Below, one piece after another: positions 45,396 through 56,710 of a stretch of DNA of 64,000 nt (within the stretch, counting starts at the first letter, position 1; each line of letters begins with the position of its first letter). Both the position numbers and the translations under genes were made by a program. The notes beneath the pieces were generated by a model. The model was not told the DNA's origin, did no database searches, and saw nothing but the letters and a program-made list of their open reading frames with translations. This DNA comes from Vandiemenella viatica (lineage: Eukaryota; Arthropoda; Insecta; Orthoptera; Morabidae): NCBI GenBank assembly GCA_031002005.1, contig CM061914.1, positions 197,302,685 through 197,366,684 of the forward strand. Direction: 5' to 3'.

Positions 45396-47474
45396 TTGGA
45401 TGCCGATTTTTTACTTTTCGCGCCAGTCTTCTGTTGTTACCGAAATGAACTATTAAAAAAAAAAATAATTATGGAAACTTTTCCCATTCAGCTCTGTTCT
45501 GGCTATCGGGTGATTTTTGTTGTACGTGAAATACGGCACAGACAGTGCGGGTCACGTGACACACCGGGCGGGACCTGGCGAGTCGGCAGATACACGTTTG
45601 CCTAACATACATTTTATTATTCTGCGGACGATTTTTTATTGTTTTTATTCGGGCTTTACGCCTCGTCGACGTCGAGATCATTAGAGGCGGGTCAACAGAC
45701 GAGAGGATATGTTTCAATAATTACGAAGATAGATATTTCAATTTATCCTCTCAGTATTATAGGGGAAACATTAGCCAAGTTGTTAAGTAATCGTCTATTT
45801 TCAAGGAAAAACGTGCCAACAACCTAAAAAACTGCAGTGTTACAAAAACGTCGTTTTTGATGAAAATGCTTTATCACAACATTTTTAGACCACAATTAAT
45901 ATAAAAATTATTCCTGGCCCGTTGTTGTTGATAACACAGGGATTGGCAGCACTGGTCGTTATATAAAAATACTTACAATAACAATCAAAAGAGAGCGTGC
46001 AGTAGCGGTAGCGATGCGAATCGACAATCTTTTTCTCTAAGGAGCGTGCACAAACTACGTGGCTCGGTCCGGAGAAGGTGGGAGGCGGGTCACAGGAGGC
46101 CAAAATGGAGCTACGTGGTTTATGGACGCTCCCCTGGGTCTGGAATTCGAGATGGGAACTAACCAACTAAAACAGCGACCTAGTTCGCGAGCGAAGGAGC
46201 TGCGAACTAATCTGAGCGCATGTTCGTCGACGGTAGCGTGAACTCCTCATAGGTGCGAGTTCTTCAGGCATGTTCGTCTACGATAGCGTGAACTCTTCAT
46301 AGGTGCGAGTTGGCATGTTCTTGCCGCGCCTATTTCCCTTTCCTTATTCTTCAGATCTTTCCCACTCATGTGTTTTGTTTCCTTACGCCTTATTTACGGA
46401 TTCTTTGTTATGTCGTCTGCATCTTTATTTAGATGTGTTCACCAGATATCATAATTTCAGCTCTTCAAGTCACATAAGAAGAAAAAATAGAAAAATGGTT
46501 TTAAAAGCTTTCCGTTCTCAGCACTTTTGCATTTTTCTGTATATGCTGCAGTTCAAGGTTGTTTCCTTTTCTGTCACAGGGAGCCTGGTCAGTGAACTGT
46601 CCTTTGCTGTTCCACTACACCGGCCTTTTCCATTATTCGCTCAAATTTTTAATTCTGTATTCGATTCTACTACGGCAATTCATTGTTAGGTCGTTGTGTG
46701 CTTGGGCCACTTTTCCAAGTGATTTTATGCGGGTCCCAACCAAATTCATTTGTTCTTTGCTTGATTACCTGTAATGGTTGCTTTCACTTCTATGTTTCGC
46801 CGACCAGTTCACTACTGAACACTCCTTCTTTCGTCTCGTCTTTTTCCATAGTAAAAATGTGTTTTGTTATTTCAAGCCTACTGTGCAATTACCGCGAACC
46901 TATTAATCTTAATGAGCGAATTATATTGACTCTTATTATTTTTTCTCTGTGTAACATCTCTTTAAGATACAGTGAACTTTTAAATAAATCTAATTGCTCT
47001 GCCGTGCATTAGTGATTATTTAATAATACAGAGTGTCCAACTCCCTCTTACAGCGGCTACAGACGACCCAATTTCTGTCCCAATCTGCAGGGGCAATCTG
47101 GCAGGGGCCGTGCGGATTGCCACTTTAGTCGGCAAATTCGGTCCTTTGCTCCCGATATCGCGATATCGGCAGAGCCAACAAACAATTTACAGATTGCCCT
47201 GCAGACAGGGAGCAAATTGAGACGTGCGTAGCACGGTTGCAGCAGTTGGGACAATTTCGATTCAGTCGGCTTGGAGCAGGGAGCGAGTGAGTTTCGTGCC
47301 ATTAGTCGTGTGAGTCGCTAAAAACTTCTAAAGAGAAAGTGGATTCGACGAATATTTTCGAAATTTATAAGAATATACTCCAGTTGTGGGAGAAACGCAA
47401 CAAAAACAAAATAAACCGCAAAATTCGGAAGAAGAATCTCAAGTTTTGCTCGAAATTTACGAGGAATTTAATTT
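45396..47474. other. Mostly unassigned; SINE fragment and MITE inside
   Basis: A minus-strand SINE tail fragment lies at 45645-45692 (cgggctttacgcctcgtcga). The region 47035-47350 (cggctacagacgaccca ...) faintly recalls PIF/Harbinger ends but I could not support it. Open frames at 46303-47012 carry no motif. Confidence 0.4.
46041..46133. mobile_element. GGAGCGTCCATAAA-type MITE
   Basis: ggagcgtgcacaaactacgt at the left and acgtggtttatggacgctcc at the right are inverted repeats with two mismatches. The same family is at 53474-53597, with a half at about 32000-32053. Confidence 0.7.
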
Positions 47475-47712
47475 AATTGCAATGGAGCAGAGGCTCCGGT
47501 GGAAATTTCCCTACACACCCATCTTCCCCCTATCCTCCACCCACCTCTACAAATTTTATCTTTAAATTCTTCATTTCTCTTGGTAACGCATTCCAATCCC
47601 TGACACCCTTACCTAAAAAAGAGAATCTTCCCACACCCTTGTGCCTGAAATCGAGTGCCAGCTTGTGGTCATGGTCATATTTTCCCTTCCATGCACTACT
47701 TTTCATACGAGG
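47475..47712 (-). pseudogene. LINE family A, 3' end
   Basis: Minus: AWKGKYDHDHKLALDFRHKG then VGRFSFLGKGVRDWNALPRE, then the 3' terminus (ttccaccggagcctctgctc cattgcaatt). It abuts AT-rich sequence on both sides. Confidence 0.85.
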
Positions 47713-48400
47713 AAGTAACACTTGCAGTCTTTTCTTCTTGTGCTTGTAGTGTTTGACATTTGTAGACAGCCCAACATGTTTCAGGAATTATGTCTGAAAG
47801 CATTTGTTGTGAAATCGGGGGACTAAATTTCGTATCTTCATAGGTTTGTCTACTTGCCAAAAATTGCAAAGTAACGACTCTGGCGCTTATACTTTCTCGC
47901 ATATTATATATATATATATAAGGGGTCATCAAGTGGCATATCTCCGCAAAACTTTCAGAATCTACTCTCCAAAAATTTTAGAAATCTTCTGGCTCTAGGC
48001 TTCTCAAAAATGTTTACGTAAGATAACTTTTCTCTTAATAAAATCCACGTCTTCACCCAAATTCTTTTATCTCTCACTACAAACAGGTTATTGTTAAATT
48101 CATGTAAACTCTTTGTTGCTTTGACATTGTTGAGCGCTTGCAACTAGCAGTCATGCGATCACAGGACTTGTGATGTGCGGCTCGTGTGTGGCCGCCTTAG
48201 TACTTGTCGCTTCCCCGACAGCGGTCGGATTCCGCTTTCGCAAGAGGATGTGCCGATTGCCAATGCTGGTTGCATCAGTGGGTCGCAGGTCTGCCAATGG
48301 AAGGAACAACATCTTCCAGCACAGTTCGCGGCGTTTTCCGGTCCAGATGGCGTTGATTTACCCTTAGAGGAGAAGGTCGAAAGACGTGCTAGGGTATACA

Positions 48401-49540
48401 TACGGGCTACTTGCTGAAAGTGGGGAAAGGGGGTTGTGCCCAGGCAGGAGAACGGCACCAAAAGGAACATCAAGTGGTGGGGGAAGAGTAGTGAGAAACA
48501 TGCTTTTGAAAAACTCAAAACTTTTCAAGGTACGTCAACATTAATTTATCTCTTTCTTACCTACTCAGTAAATTAAATGGCTTTCACCTAATTCAAAGTA
48601 AATGATCTGAGCTTCATGCAGGACACCTATGCTGTTCGATTTGTTTGTTTTGTAATGGCTGCCGAGACTATCAACTTGAAGTACCGCCTGGTCTAAAAAC
48701 GGGCTACCATCGGTGGTCCAATAACGGGCTAGCACTTGGCTTGAAAACGCGAGGATTTCAGCACCCTGGATCAACGACCAACTGCTCAAACTTCAGCGTC
48801 CAAAAGGATTAGTCCATTATGACGTACCTTCGATCCCCACCATTGTGAAGAAAAAGCAATTGTGGGCGCAAGTGCCCCAAGACCTGGCTGCATCATAACT
48901 GGACCTCCTCACAGCGAAAACTGTGAAGCATACGGTACAGCCTCGAACAATGTCACACGATTGTGAAAGTGTCGGCAACGAAAAGTAATTCAAAATTGCC
49001 AAGTCAAAAGCCCATTGGGTAAGCTCAGCGAAGAGCTGACCATAGGGTCCCTCCTACTGATGACGATGACTATTTTTCTGGGGAATAAATGTAGTGACGA
49101 CAATGCAGCATGAAATTTCAGTGATGGCCTCTTTTCAGATGTCAGATTCGTAGTGTGGATTGAGTTCTACAAGTGTGAAGGTTGGGCAGAGACCGAATGC
49201 GCTGGAATGGAAAATAAAATATATCTGTAACTTCCGCAAGTAAAAAAAGAAAAAAGGGAGTGAGGACATTATTAACATGACATTTTACAAAGTTTTTGAA
49301 CAAAATTTGTTCTTTAATTTATTAAAAGATATATTTCACTTTTTATACAAGTAGCCCGTATTTGGACCACCTCTTGAAAATGTCATTTTACATTTTTTTA
49401 ATGCTTTGATTTTGGAAAATTAAAACTGGTTATTGACGTTTTAAACCCTCATATCACCTTCATGATTGTTTATAGAAGCAATTATCCGTATTGAATGACC
49501 AGGAAAATCACAAGGGCCAATATTAAAGTGGTAGCCCGTA
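48401..49540. repeat. Cluster of CGGGCTA motifs, possible TIR element
   Basis: tacgggctacttg (48401), aaaaacgggctacc (48695), ggtggtccaataacgggcta (48712), and inverted caagtagcccgtatttgg (49348) with gaccacc, and gtagcccgtatttg (49531). The pair 48712 and 49371 is inverted over about 24 bases with gaps. No transposase recognised; flanking 47713-49880 is otherwise unassigned. Confidence 0.4.
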
Positions 49541-49879
49541 TTTGCATTTTCTCCTCTACACTATTTTTATTCAGCCAATGAGAAACACGTGTACCCAATT
49601 TTATAAAATTCACGTCATCCATTTTCGAAATTAAAGCAAAGCTAGATTCACCCGCACCCTACCTTATAAGGGGTCGGTTCAAGTTGACCTACCCGTACAC
49701 TATTAATATTCATCCCAAAAGATTCATTGTGTACCAAGCTTCATTGGTGGCGGCCATTTTTGGTGCTAAATTAAACGACGATTTACCCGCACTGGTCTCA
49801 GACTGGAGCTGATTGGTTGCTTTGAGGCAAAATTTCAGTTTTCATTTTGGTCCAGGTTACATTTCAACCTGATTACATA

Positions 49880-50085
49880 CATCTACTAATGTTATATATG
49901 GACGCAGTTTTTCTCGGCGCTGTTTATTTATGAATGTTTCTCGGGGAACAAACTGAGTAATATTGTTATTTATAGACAATATTTCGGCGACATATGGCTC
50001 CGTCGCCATCTTGAGGTGTAGTCGTAAGGCTTGTAGTCGTGCTTAGAGCACGTTGTTTAGCATCTAACTTGGAGACCATCACAAA
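49880..50085 (-). mobile_element. Penelope-like element 3' region fragment
   Basis: Minus: caagatggcgacggagccat then atgtcgccgaaatattgtct is the kind of sequence found downstream of the Penelope ORF (gatggcga-(x)-gtcgccgaaatatt). It lies where the tail of the element ending at 51387 would continue if the fold-back insert were removed. Confidence 0.5.
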
Positions 50086-50104
50086 TGTTAAGAACGGATT
50101 TAGA

Positions 50105-51375
50105 TTTCCTTTATATATGTTGAAGGGTACACAGCATATATGTCTGTGGGGCAGTCATTTTTCAAAATGCGCCCTAGTCTCTGAGATATTCACATGCAAA
50201 TAAACAAAAAATTCTAAAGGTTGGGTATATAGTAAATTATTGCCCCATATTGCCAAATAGCAGCGTGGTCTATGACTCTATGCGATAGGGTGTTAGATTC
50301 ATAATTTTCTGACCCGAGTCCAATCCCCGGAGAATCAAATGTTTGTATTTATTTTTATCTTTTCGAAATTGTCAAGCTTGACTTATCTATTTTGTTAAAA
50401 CTTCATTAAAACACTTTTATTGCGCGAAATAAAATTTAAAACAAATCACATTGCTCATAACAGATATAGCAAAACATAATTTCGGACCATATATCAACAA
50501 TGGCTTCCTAATATGCCTCGCCCGTACCCAATGAAATTAAGTCAGGAGGCGAATCTGCCAGTAAACTGGAATCAGACACAAGAGTATTGCAATTTTTATA
50601 AGCATTTGTCACTTGTTCTTCCATTTCCTTGTTGGGCTCCATTTTTCGTCACGAATAGGCCTACTATTTTATTTTCAACCATTTACACGCAACCGTTTTT
50701 GGAAAAAATCGAGAATAGAAGAAAGTTTTTTCTCTCTATCTTGCAAATGCTACGTATTTCGTTTAAAATACCTCTTGATATACAAGTAAAGAAACGACGA
50801 AGATGAAATAAATAAAATTATAGTAACTATTTCAATTGAAAATGCACCGAAACAGCTTATAAACAAAACGTGAAAAAATAATGTAAGAATGGAGACTTTC
50901 CTGACGTTTGATTGCAATGAAGTCTTCAAGGGTGTGCGGCAGATTTGTGTTGTGAAAAGACAATCCGTCGGTAGACCCGTGAATTCATTACGGAGCAAAG
51001 AACTTCAGGGGAAAAAATGACGCTGAATTGTAGATAATACGATTTGTTTTAAATATTATTTCACGCAATAAAAGTACTTAAATGAAGTTTAAACATAATA
51101 AAAAAGTCAAGATTGTCAATTTCTGAAGATAAAAATAAATAAAAATATTTGATTGTGCGGGGAACTGAACTCGGGTCAGAAAATTATGAATAGAACACCC
51201 TACCGTATACACCAAGCTACCATTTGGCAATATGGGGCAATAATTTAGTATATACCGGACATTTAGAATTTTTTGTTTATTTGCATGCGAATATCTAAAA
51301 AACTAGGGTGTATTTTGAGTAACGACTATACCACAGACATATTTGCTTTGCACCCTTCAACATACTGTATATGTC
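50105..51375. mobile_element. Fold-back element with arms of about 350 bases
   Basis: The left arm, about 50105-50460, and right arm, about 51030-51375, are inverted copies (for example ttgccccatattgccaaata against tttggcaatatggggcaata). Each arm holds a tRNA-like segment with a CAT triplet and gacccgagtccaatccccgg. The 570-base spacer has no recognised gene (open frame 50513-50806 without motif). Confidence 0.75.
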
Positions 51376-51386
51376 TGATGGTTCCT

Positions 51387-51880
51387 CTAAGCCTCAATAA
51401 CAGGTATCCTCGCATCACAGTCCCTGTTAACCAGATCAGACGCGAGGAATTTGAAACGCTTCTGTGATGACGCTGTCCCAGAAGCCTCTCGCATGTGCCG
51501 GCACTTTAGTTGATTCGAAATCGAATCCATGCCCTCGTTCCAAACTATGTTCCGCCACCGCGGATTTGTCCTTTTGCCCCAGGTGAACATGTTGGGCATG
51601 TTCCAAACAACATCGTTTAACACACCGTACTGTCTTCCTGCATTCAGACGGGATACAATAAACTCCCGGTGTACGAAGGGAAAGGGGAAGGGTTTGGTGA
51701 GCGCAAAACTTTCCTTAGTTTTGGAGGTGGTAGGAAAATGGTCTTAACGCCATTTATTGCTAGAAACCTTCCAGAGTACGGCAAGAAGGCTGAGTGGCCG
51801 TGTGCAACATTATCGCGGTTATCAGGTCTGCGTTTTACTTCCCGGAATGCCAATTGTATCTGATGTTCACTGTACGCATT
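51387..51880 (-). pseudogene. Penelope-like element, connector and GIY-YIG endonuclease
   Basis: Minus strand: SAFLPYSGRFLAINGVKTIF then LPPPKLRKVLRSPNPSPFPS (the segment between RT and endonuclease), then VYCIPSECRKT in a shifted frame (GIY-YIG entry, usually GVY-IPC-CG), then LEHAQHVHLGQKDKSAVAEH then SLERGHGFDFESTK, then FWDSVITEAFQI. PLEs use this nuclease for target-primed integration. Frameshifts and the missing second Cys-Gly make this copy inactive. Confidence 0.82.
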
Positions 51881-52429
51881 CTGGAAAGATATTCACATAT
51901 TTTGCTCGACTTATTACTTCGATATTAAGTTGACAAATGCGTACTGATGGTACAATTCTACGAGCTTGTGGATCCTGAAAATTACCTTGTGGCTCCTTTT
52001 TGTGTATCCTTTGACTGAGACAGTTCGGTCTCATCTTATCGCTGTTGCTTTCTTAGCACCTCCCAGGGGTCAGTGTAGTTCAGTTGGGGCTATACCTACG
52101 GAAATACACCATGCGTCGATCAGTGCAGTTGACTGGATTAAAACATTAGATCCAGAGATTTGAAATAGTACAAGCTTGTGATGTGTATATTTGTCCTAAC
52201 CTATTGTGTACGTTGTTAAAAATCACACGATAAATAAATAAATGCACCCGCTCTGTCTGAAGGTATGACGTTCATGTTTTAACGCACCACGTAGGCTGTC
52301 CTCATCACATGTTGCGTGCGCCCTGTGGACAAGAGTAGTGAGTAGTGTCTTGCGCTGGGCCGGATGAGGATGACTGCGCGCGTTTAGGTATAGGCCGGTA
52401 CTCAGGGAATCCTAAAGTTCCATCAGATT

Positions 52430-52710
52430 TCTGTTCATTATTACTATTACTCTGCGATTCACCAAAAGTGTGTGGCAGAGGGTGCATTGCACCTATCCGA
52501 AAGGGTAATAGTTTGGAAGGGATATACGGGATATGGCAGGAGGCGCCCATTGGCGGTTTTGAGGAACCATCCCAGCAATCGCATGGAGTGATCTGGGAAA
52601 ACCATGGAAAACCCATATCAGGATGGCCGGAGAGCTTTATCGAAAGCTACTCCTGTCTGATTTTATGTTTACTCGCCCGGTAAATCCTTTCTATTCCATT
52701 CCCTAATCGC
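52430..52710 (-). mobile_element. LINE family F 3' region inserted in the Penelope element
   Basis: The left end attattactattactctgcg is the reverse of a TAA-type tail. gtgtgtggcagagggtgcat and ggaagggatatacgggatat match 38350-38650. It contains the segment shared with the SINE body. It separates the RT and endonuclease parts of the PLE, together with unassigned sequence at 51881-52429. Confidence 0.65.
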
Positions 52711-52714
52711 TGGC

Positions 52715-53075
52715 GGAAAAAATGAATACAGATTGTCTCTTCCGTGGGTCCAAACGACGAATGTATCATCCACGTACCGATAAAAGGCACTTGGCTTCAT
52801 GGGAGCACTTTTCATGAAGCTATAACAGCGGACAAACAACTGCCCATTGCTACTCCATCAACCTGTTAATAGTAGTGTCCATCATACAAGTACGACGATT
52901 GCAATGTGTGGCGGAACAACTCGACAGACCTGGGTTCGAAGAGCTGTAGTAGAGACAGTAAAGTAGGCGAATCCAGGAAAACGTCATCAGCAAATAGACC
53001 AGTCCGTGAGTGTTACTGCGCGTGTTTCTGAACAGAAGGTCTTTGGTACGTCGGGAACTATTTTCTGTCCCTTAC
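52715..53075 (-). pseudogene. Penelope-like element, reverse transcriptase core
   Basis: Minus: ELFRHTLQSSYLYDGHYY, QVDGVAMGSCLSAVIAS, then in another frame PSAFYRYVDDTFVVWTHGRD. The YVDD box with DDTFVVW-HG and the preceding QVDGVAMGS-LS are characteristic of PLE reverse transcriptases. A stop and frameshifts interrupt it. Orientation and order fit the endonuclease at 51387-51880. Confidence 0.85.
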
Positions 53076-53099
53076 CACGGGGACGCAACGAGAGTAGGT

Positions 53100-53304
53100 G
53101 GCTGAGAGTGGCATTCGGGAGGACGGTGGCTCGATTCCTCGTCCGGGCATCCAGATTTGGATATTACATGGTTTTCCCAAATTACTACAGGCGAATGTTG
53201 GGATGCTTCCTTCAAAAGACCATGGCCGAATTCCTTCCCCTCCCTTATCCTCAGTCCCATCCCACCTCTTATGATCTCGATGTCGACGAGGCGTAAAGCC
53301 ATTA

Positions 53305-53306
<2 letters not shown>
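53100..53306 (+). mobile_element. SINE, head truncated, ending in (TA)n
   Basis: gtggcattcgggaggacggt, B box altered (gctcgattcct), body ttacatggttttcccaaatt, tail cgacgaggcgtaaagccatt followed by (TA)n to 53337. Confidence 0.85.
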
Positions 53307-53338
<32 letters not shown>

Positions 53339-53473
53339 ACTCTGGGACAGTTGCTTTCTCTCAGCTTTTAGTATCTCTGGTTTGTTCAGAGTGTGTATTG
53401 ATATCGCGCTAAAGAAGAAGTAAACAAGAATTACTGTTTTTTTTTAGTAAATGAATTTCTAAAATTCTTTAGG

Positions 53474-53597
53474 AGAGCGTCCATAAACTGCGTGCCTTTG
53501 TTTGGGGGGGGGGGGTTGCCTGCAAAGCTACGCTGGGCTAAGGGGGGGGGAGGGTTCACAGGGGCCTAAATGGAGCCACGTGGTTTATGGACGCTCC
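53474..53597. mobile_element. GGAGCGTCCATAAA-type MITE
   Basis: gagcgtccataaactgcgtg is inverted as cacgtggtttatggacgctc, with G-rich tracts between. Confidence 0.8.
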
Positions 53598-55500
53598 CTA
53601 GTCTGTGTTAACATTGCAGCTGACTTCGTTAAATACTAGCATAATGTTTATTTTTGAGTCTTTAAGAAGAGGAATAGCAGTGCGTGGTAGTAGCTACCCG
53701 CTGGAGACGTGCGCTCGCTCGCTCGTGTCTTGTTGGAGAGCTGCCAAGAGACCGGTCCAAGTAAAGCCCAAACAGGTTGTCCTACCTCGACTGAACTTCG
53801 CTATAGAAACAATTCTGTATTTACCTAATCTTATCAAAGGATAAACGTAAATACAGCTGGATCAGAGTTAGTATAGGGCCGCCTAAATGTGGTGTACTCA
53901 ACTTCCGGTTCTGCTGTAGCACTCGGTTTACGGGTACTATCGTCGCTGCAAGGCTTATTAAAAACGAAATTACGCCGGTTAACCGTTGCATCTACAGTTG
54001 TTTGGCGCCTCTATTATCACGATTTTGGCAAACATCAGCGAAAGCGGTGGGTTATACAACTGCGGCATCGAAAAACGCCATCGAAGTTGTAGTAATTTTT
54101 CTGAATCAGATTTTAATTCATCGCCTGACAGCTGTGGTAAATGGTTGCTTGTCTTTCACGCTTTGAGTTAATAGTATAAAGTGATTGTGTGAGCCTCTGC
54201 TGCAAATCGGTTATTTATGTTATAGTTGTGTTTACATAGCTTTGATTTGCTATGGGTTGTTTATCTCTTTCTGCTACGTTATATAACAGAATTAATTTTT
54301 AAACATATTTTAGAGCGACTGAAAATGTATTTAACTGACAAAAAAGTATTAAATAGGTTCGTCAATCTTTTTCAGGACATATATTGCAGACGATGACAAA
54401 AATATGTTGCAAGCTTTTTCTTAATCCATAATGTGAACAGGATTTTACAGGAATTTAAAAAAAGAACCAGTAGTTGAAACTTGAAGTGGTTTCAAGGTTA
54501 AATTTGACGTCAGTCGACGCGCATTTTGTGGACGACCAGCAACATGGAGCGATCCTTTTAAACTCAACAAAAGGAAAAAAAAAACAAAAACTAAGGCTAA
54601 TATTATGTACATTCGTGAAAGATCAAAAATATTTTTTTAGGGTCGTTACGCAACTCGTCAAAACAATCTTGGGGAAATTAGCTCAGAGGACAAGTTTATC
54701 TTCGAACAATATTTGACTGACTTTAAGGAATTTTTCTCTCCTATATTTCTTGTAGACACAATGTAAAAACTATTCTAAAAACACAGATAAAACACTTTGG
54801 CCTAAAATCATAAATTTTTAATTTTAAAATGATTTCAAGCGGTTCAAAACGAGGAGTGAAACGCCGCGAAGAGGCCCAAATTAAACGACACCTTCAACGT
54901 TTAATTGACTTTCCTACTTGTTAATCAATTCTTGCTAGGTGTACTTCTAAAGAATACGTACTTCGGCTTTAAAAAGTTATTGCTTCAGCTATTTGGCTGT
55001 AAAATTCTTGTACACAGACTGCATCGCAAACGAAAACAAACGCACAGTGGTCAACCGGAGGCTAACAATACCACACGTATCGAAGGAATGAACTAATAAC
55101 TTAAGACAGCTCTATATGGCTGCTCCTTGTCCTCTGCTGGTGATGTGGCCGCTGGATTTTTGTTTTTACTGTTTCTGCGTGGTCTAATATCTTTGATGTA
55201 AACTTTGGACCCTACTCTTACAAACTGGCTGTGCAGTACCAACACGAAACACAAATTTTTAAAAGTGTAGAATGCTGGTACAAGTTTTTTGTTTTTTTTT
55301 AATTTTAAAATTAATTTTTCGTTAGTTTTCTTGACGGTACTAATTGATGCAATAAAAGTGGATAAGTGGTACCATACTATTAACATATTACTTAGAAGAT
55401 TCACAATTTTTCTCATGTTGCTATATTATTATTTTGTGCAAAAAGACCTATAAAGATCACGCAAAACTTAGTCATTTTCTGTATATATTATTATTATTAA
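53598..55500. other. No gene or repeat identified
   Basis: The short GC-neutral stretch 53680-53780 has an open frame without motif. The rest is AT-rich with A and T runs. Confidence 0.4.
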
Positions 55501-55504
55501 TCAT

Positions 55505-55865
55505 TATTGTCCTTGAGGTCGGTGTTTAAACTCAGATTATTCATCATTGCTCATATTACTTCCCTTTCTTTTCCCTAAGCCTCTTCATAATTTCTCTGTT
55601 TTCGTGTTTTCTTCTGTATTTAGTTTTCGTAATTTTGTTCCCGAATTGTCCCCATTCTGTGTAATATTATTACTGATTCCTGAATGATATAGGTCCTCTC
55701 CTATTCCATGGAACCAATTGATTTTCCTCAAACAACCATTTACCACATGAAAGATTTTCTTTGTGACTCTCCTGTTGTTGATTCTACATAGAAATGTAAT
55801 CTGCGTCTTCTGATCATACCTGTATGTCTATGTACGTGTTTGTATAGTTTTTTGGTTCGTCTTTT
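55505..55865 (-). pseudogene. LINE family C, C-terminal relic
   Basis: Minus: pieces CRINNRRVTKKIF, INWFHGIGEDLYHSG, TKLRKLNTEENTKTEKLW parallel the copy at 8831-9166 (YRMDNNRLTKQIF and following). Frames are broken. Confidence 0.5.
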
Positions 55866-55869
55866 CATG

Positions 55870-56430
55870 CTTGTTGATAGCTATCTCGTTTAAATGAAAT
55901 AATTAGTCCAAGATGAAACACTTTCAGGATTGTTTAATTTTTTCCCCAAAGAGATCAGACTTGATACAAAGATACTACGTACAAATGTAAACAGATGCTC
56001 CAGCGATCATAACTCGTCTGTGCCTATCGCTTAAATAAGCGTTGCAGAAAATTCCAGAATATTTCAGACTGGAATTGTAACAATACTTAAACAATTAAAA
56101 TCAGAGTTAAAGAATCAGAATTGATACAAAATCAGTCGCAATCATTATGAAACGCACAGAAATGAAAATTAAAGATATTTACACACAAAATTATGAACAT
56201 AAATCAGTCCAACCGTCGCACATTGTCCTCTAAACACCGTAGCTCACATCAATTCTACAGTTGAAAACTTTGAATCAATGTTTCGTCTATAATACTGTTT
56301 TTGAAGATATTAAATAGAATTAACTTAGTTTCTTTCGATAAAGCAATGTTAATTTACGCAAGATCGCAATTAATTAGAATAAAAATATACAAAACCGTAT
56401 TTACCAAACTCCCAGCTTGCTACAGATAAT
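55870..56430 (-). repeat. Old inverted relative of 2965-4030 that lacks both SINEs
   Basis: The reverse complement (gcaagctgggagtttgg, atacggttttgtatatt, atgaaacgcacagaaatg read on +) follows copy A from about 2967 to 3096, jumps to about 3354-3766, then to 4017 (gata-ctatcaa). At both jump points copies A and B contain a SINE with TSD. The sequence is diverged by eye to roughly 70-80%. Confidence 0.85.
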
Positions 56431-56619
56431 TCTTAACATATAATTTCATTAAAGCTGTGAGGACTTTCTTTGTGTATGGTTTTGCGTTCGTTCACCTTTC
56501 CCACTTAATGTGATGTCTGAAGCGGCACCCGTGGCCACTTATGACGCATACAGGGCTACTTGTCGTAAGTCAGAGTTTGGACTGTCTTGATGCATTCCAT
56601 TTGTCATACCAAAGTGTAG

Positions 56620-56705
56620 ATCATAAGCTTTAAAATGATACCTGATTTATCGATTCGGTTAATCGTGAAGGGAGATAATATGTTGTGACAAAAAATATAT
56701 ATATA
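56620..56705 (+). repeat. Fragment of the 167-bp satellite-like repeat
   Basis: ataagctttaaaatgatacc and gattcggttaatcgtgaagg match the monomer at about 63840-63900 (ataagctttaaaatgacacc, gatttcggttaagtatgaag). It lies just left of duplication copy B. Confidence 0.7.
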
Positions 56706-56710
56706 TATTT

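Noticed and set aside
46303..47012. Overlapping hydrophobic ORFs
   Set aside because: AT-rich random frames with no motif, signal or splice support.
47035..47350. PIF/Harbinger transposon end
   Set aside because: Only a faint resemblance of cggctacagacgaccca to such ends, with no inverted partner or transposase.
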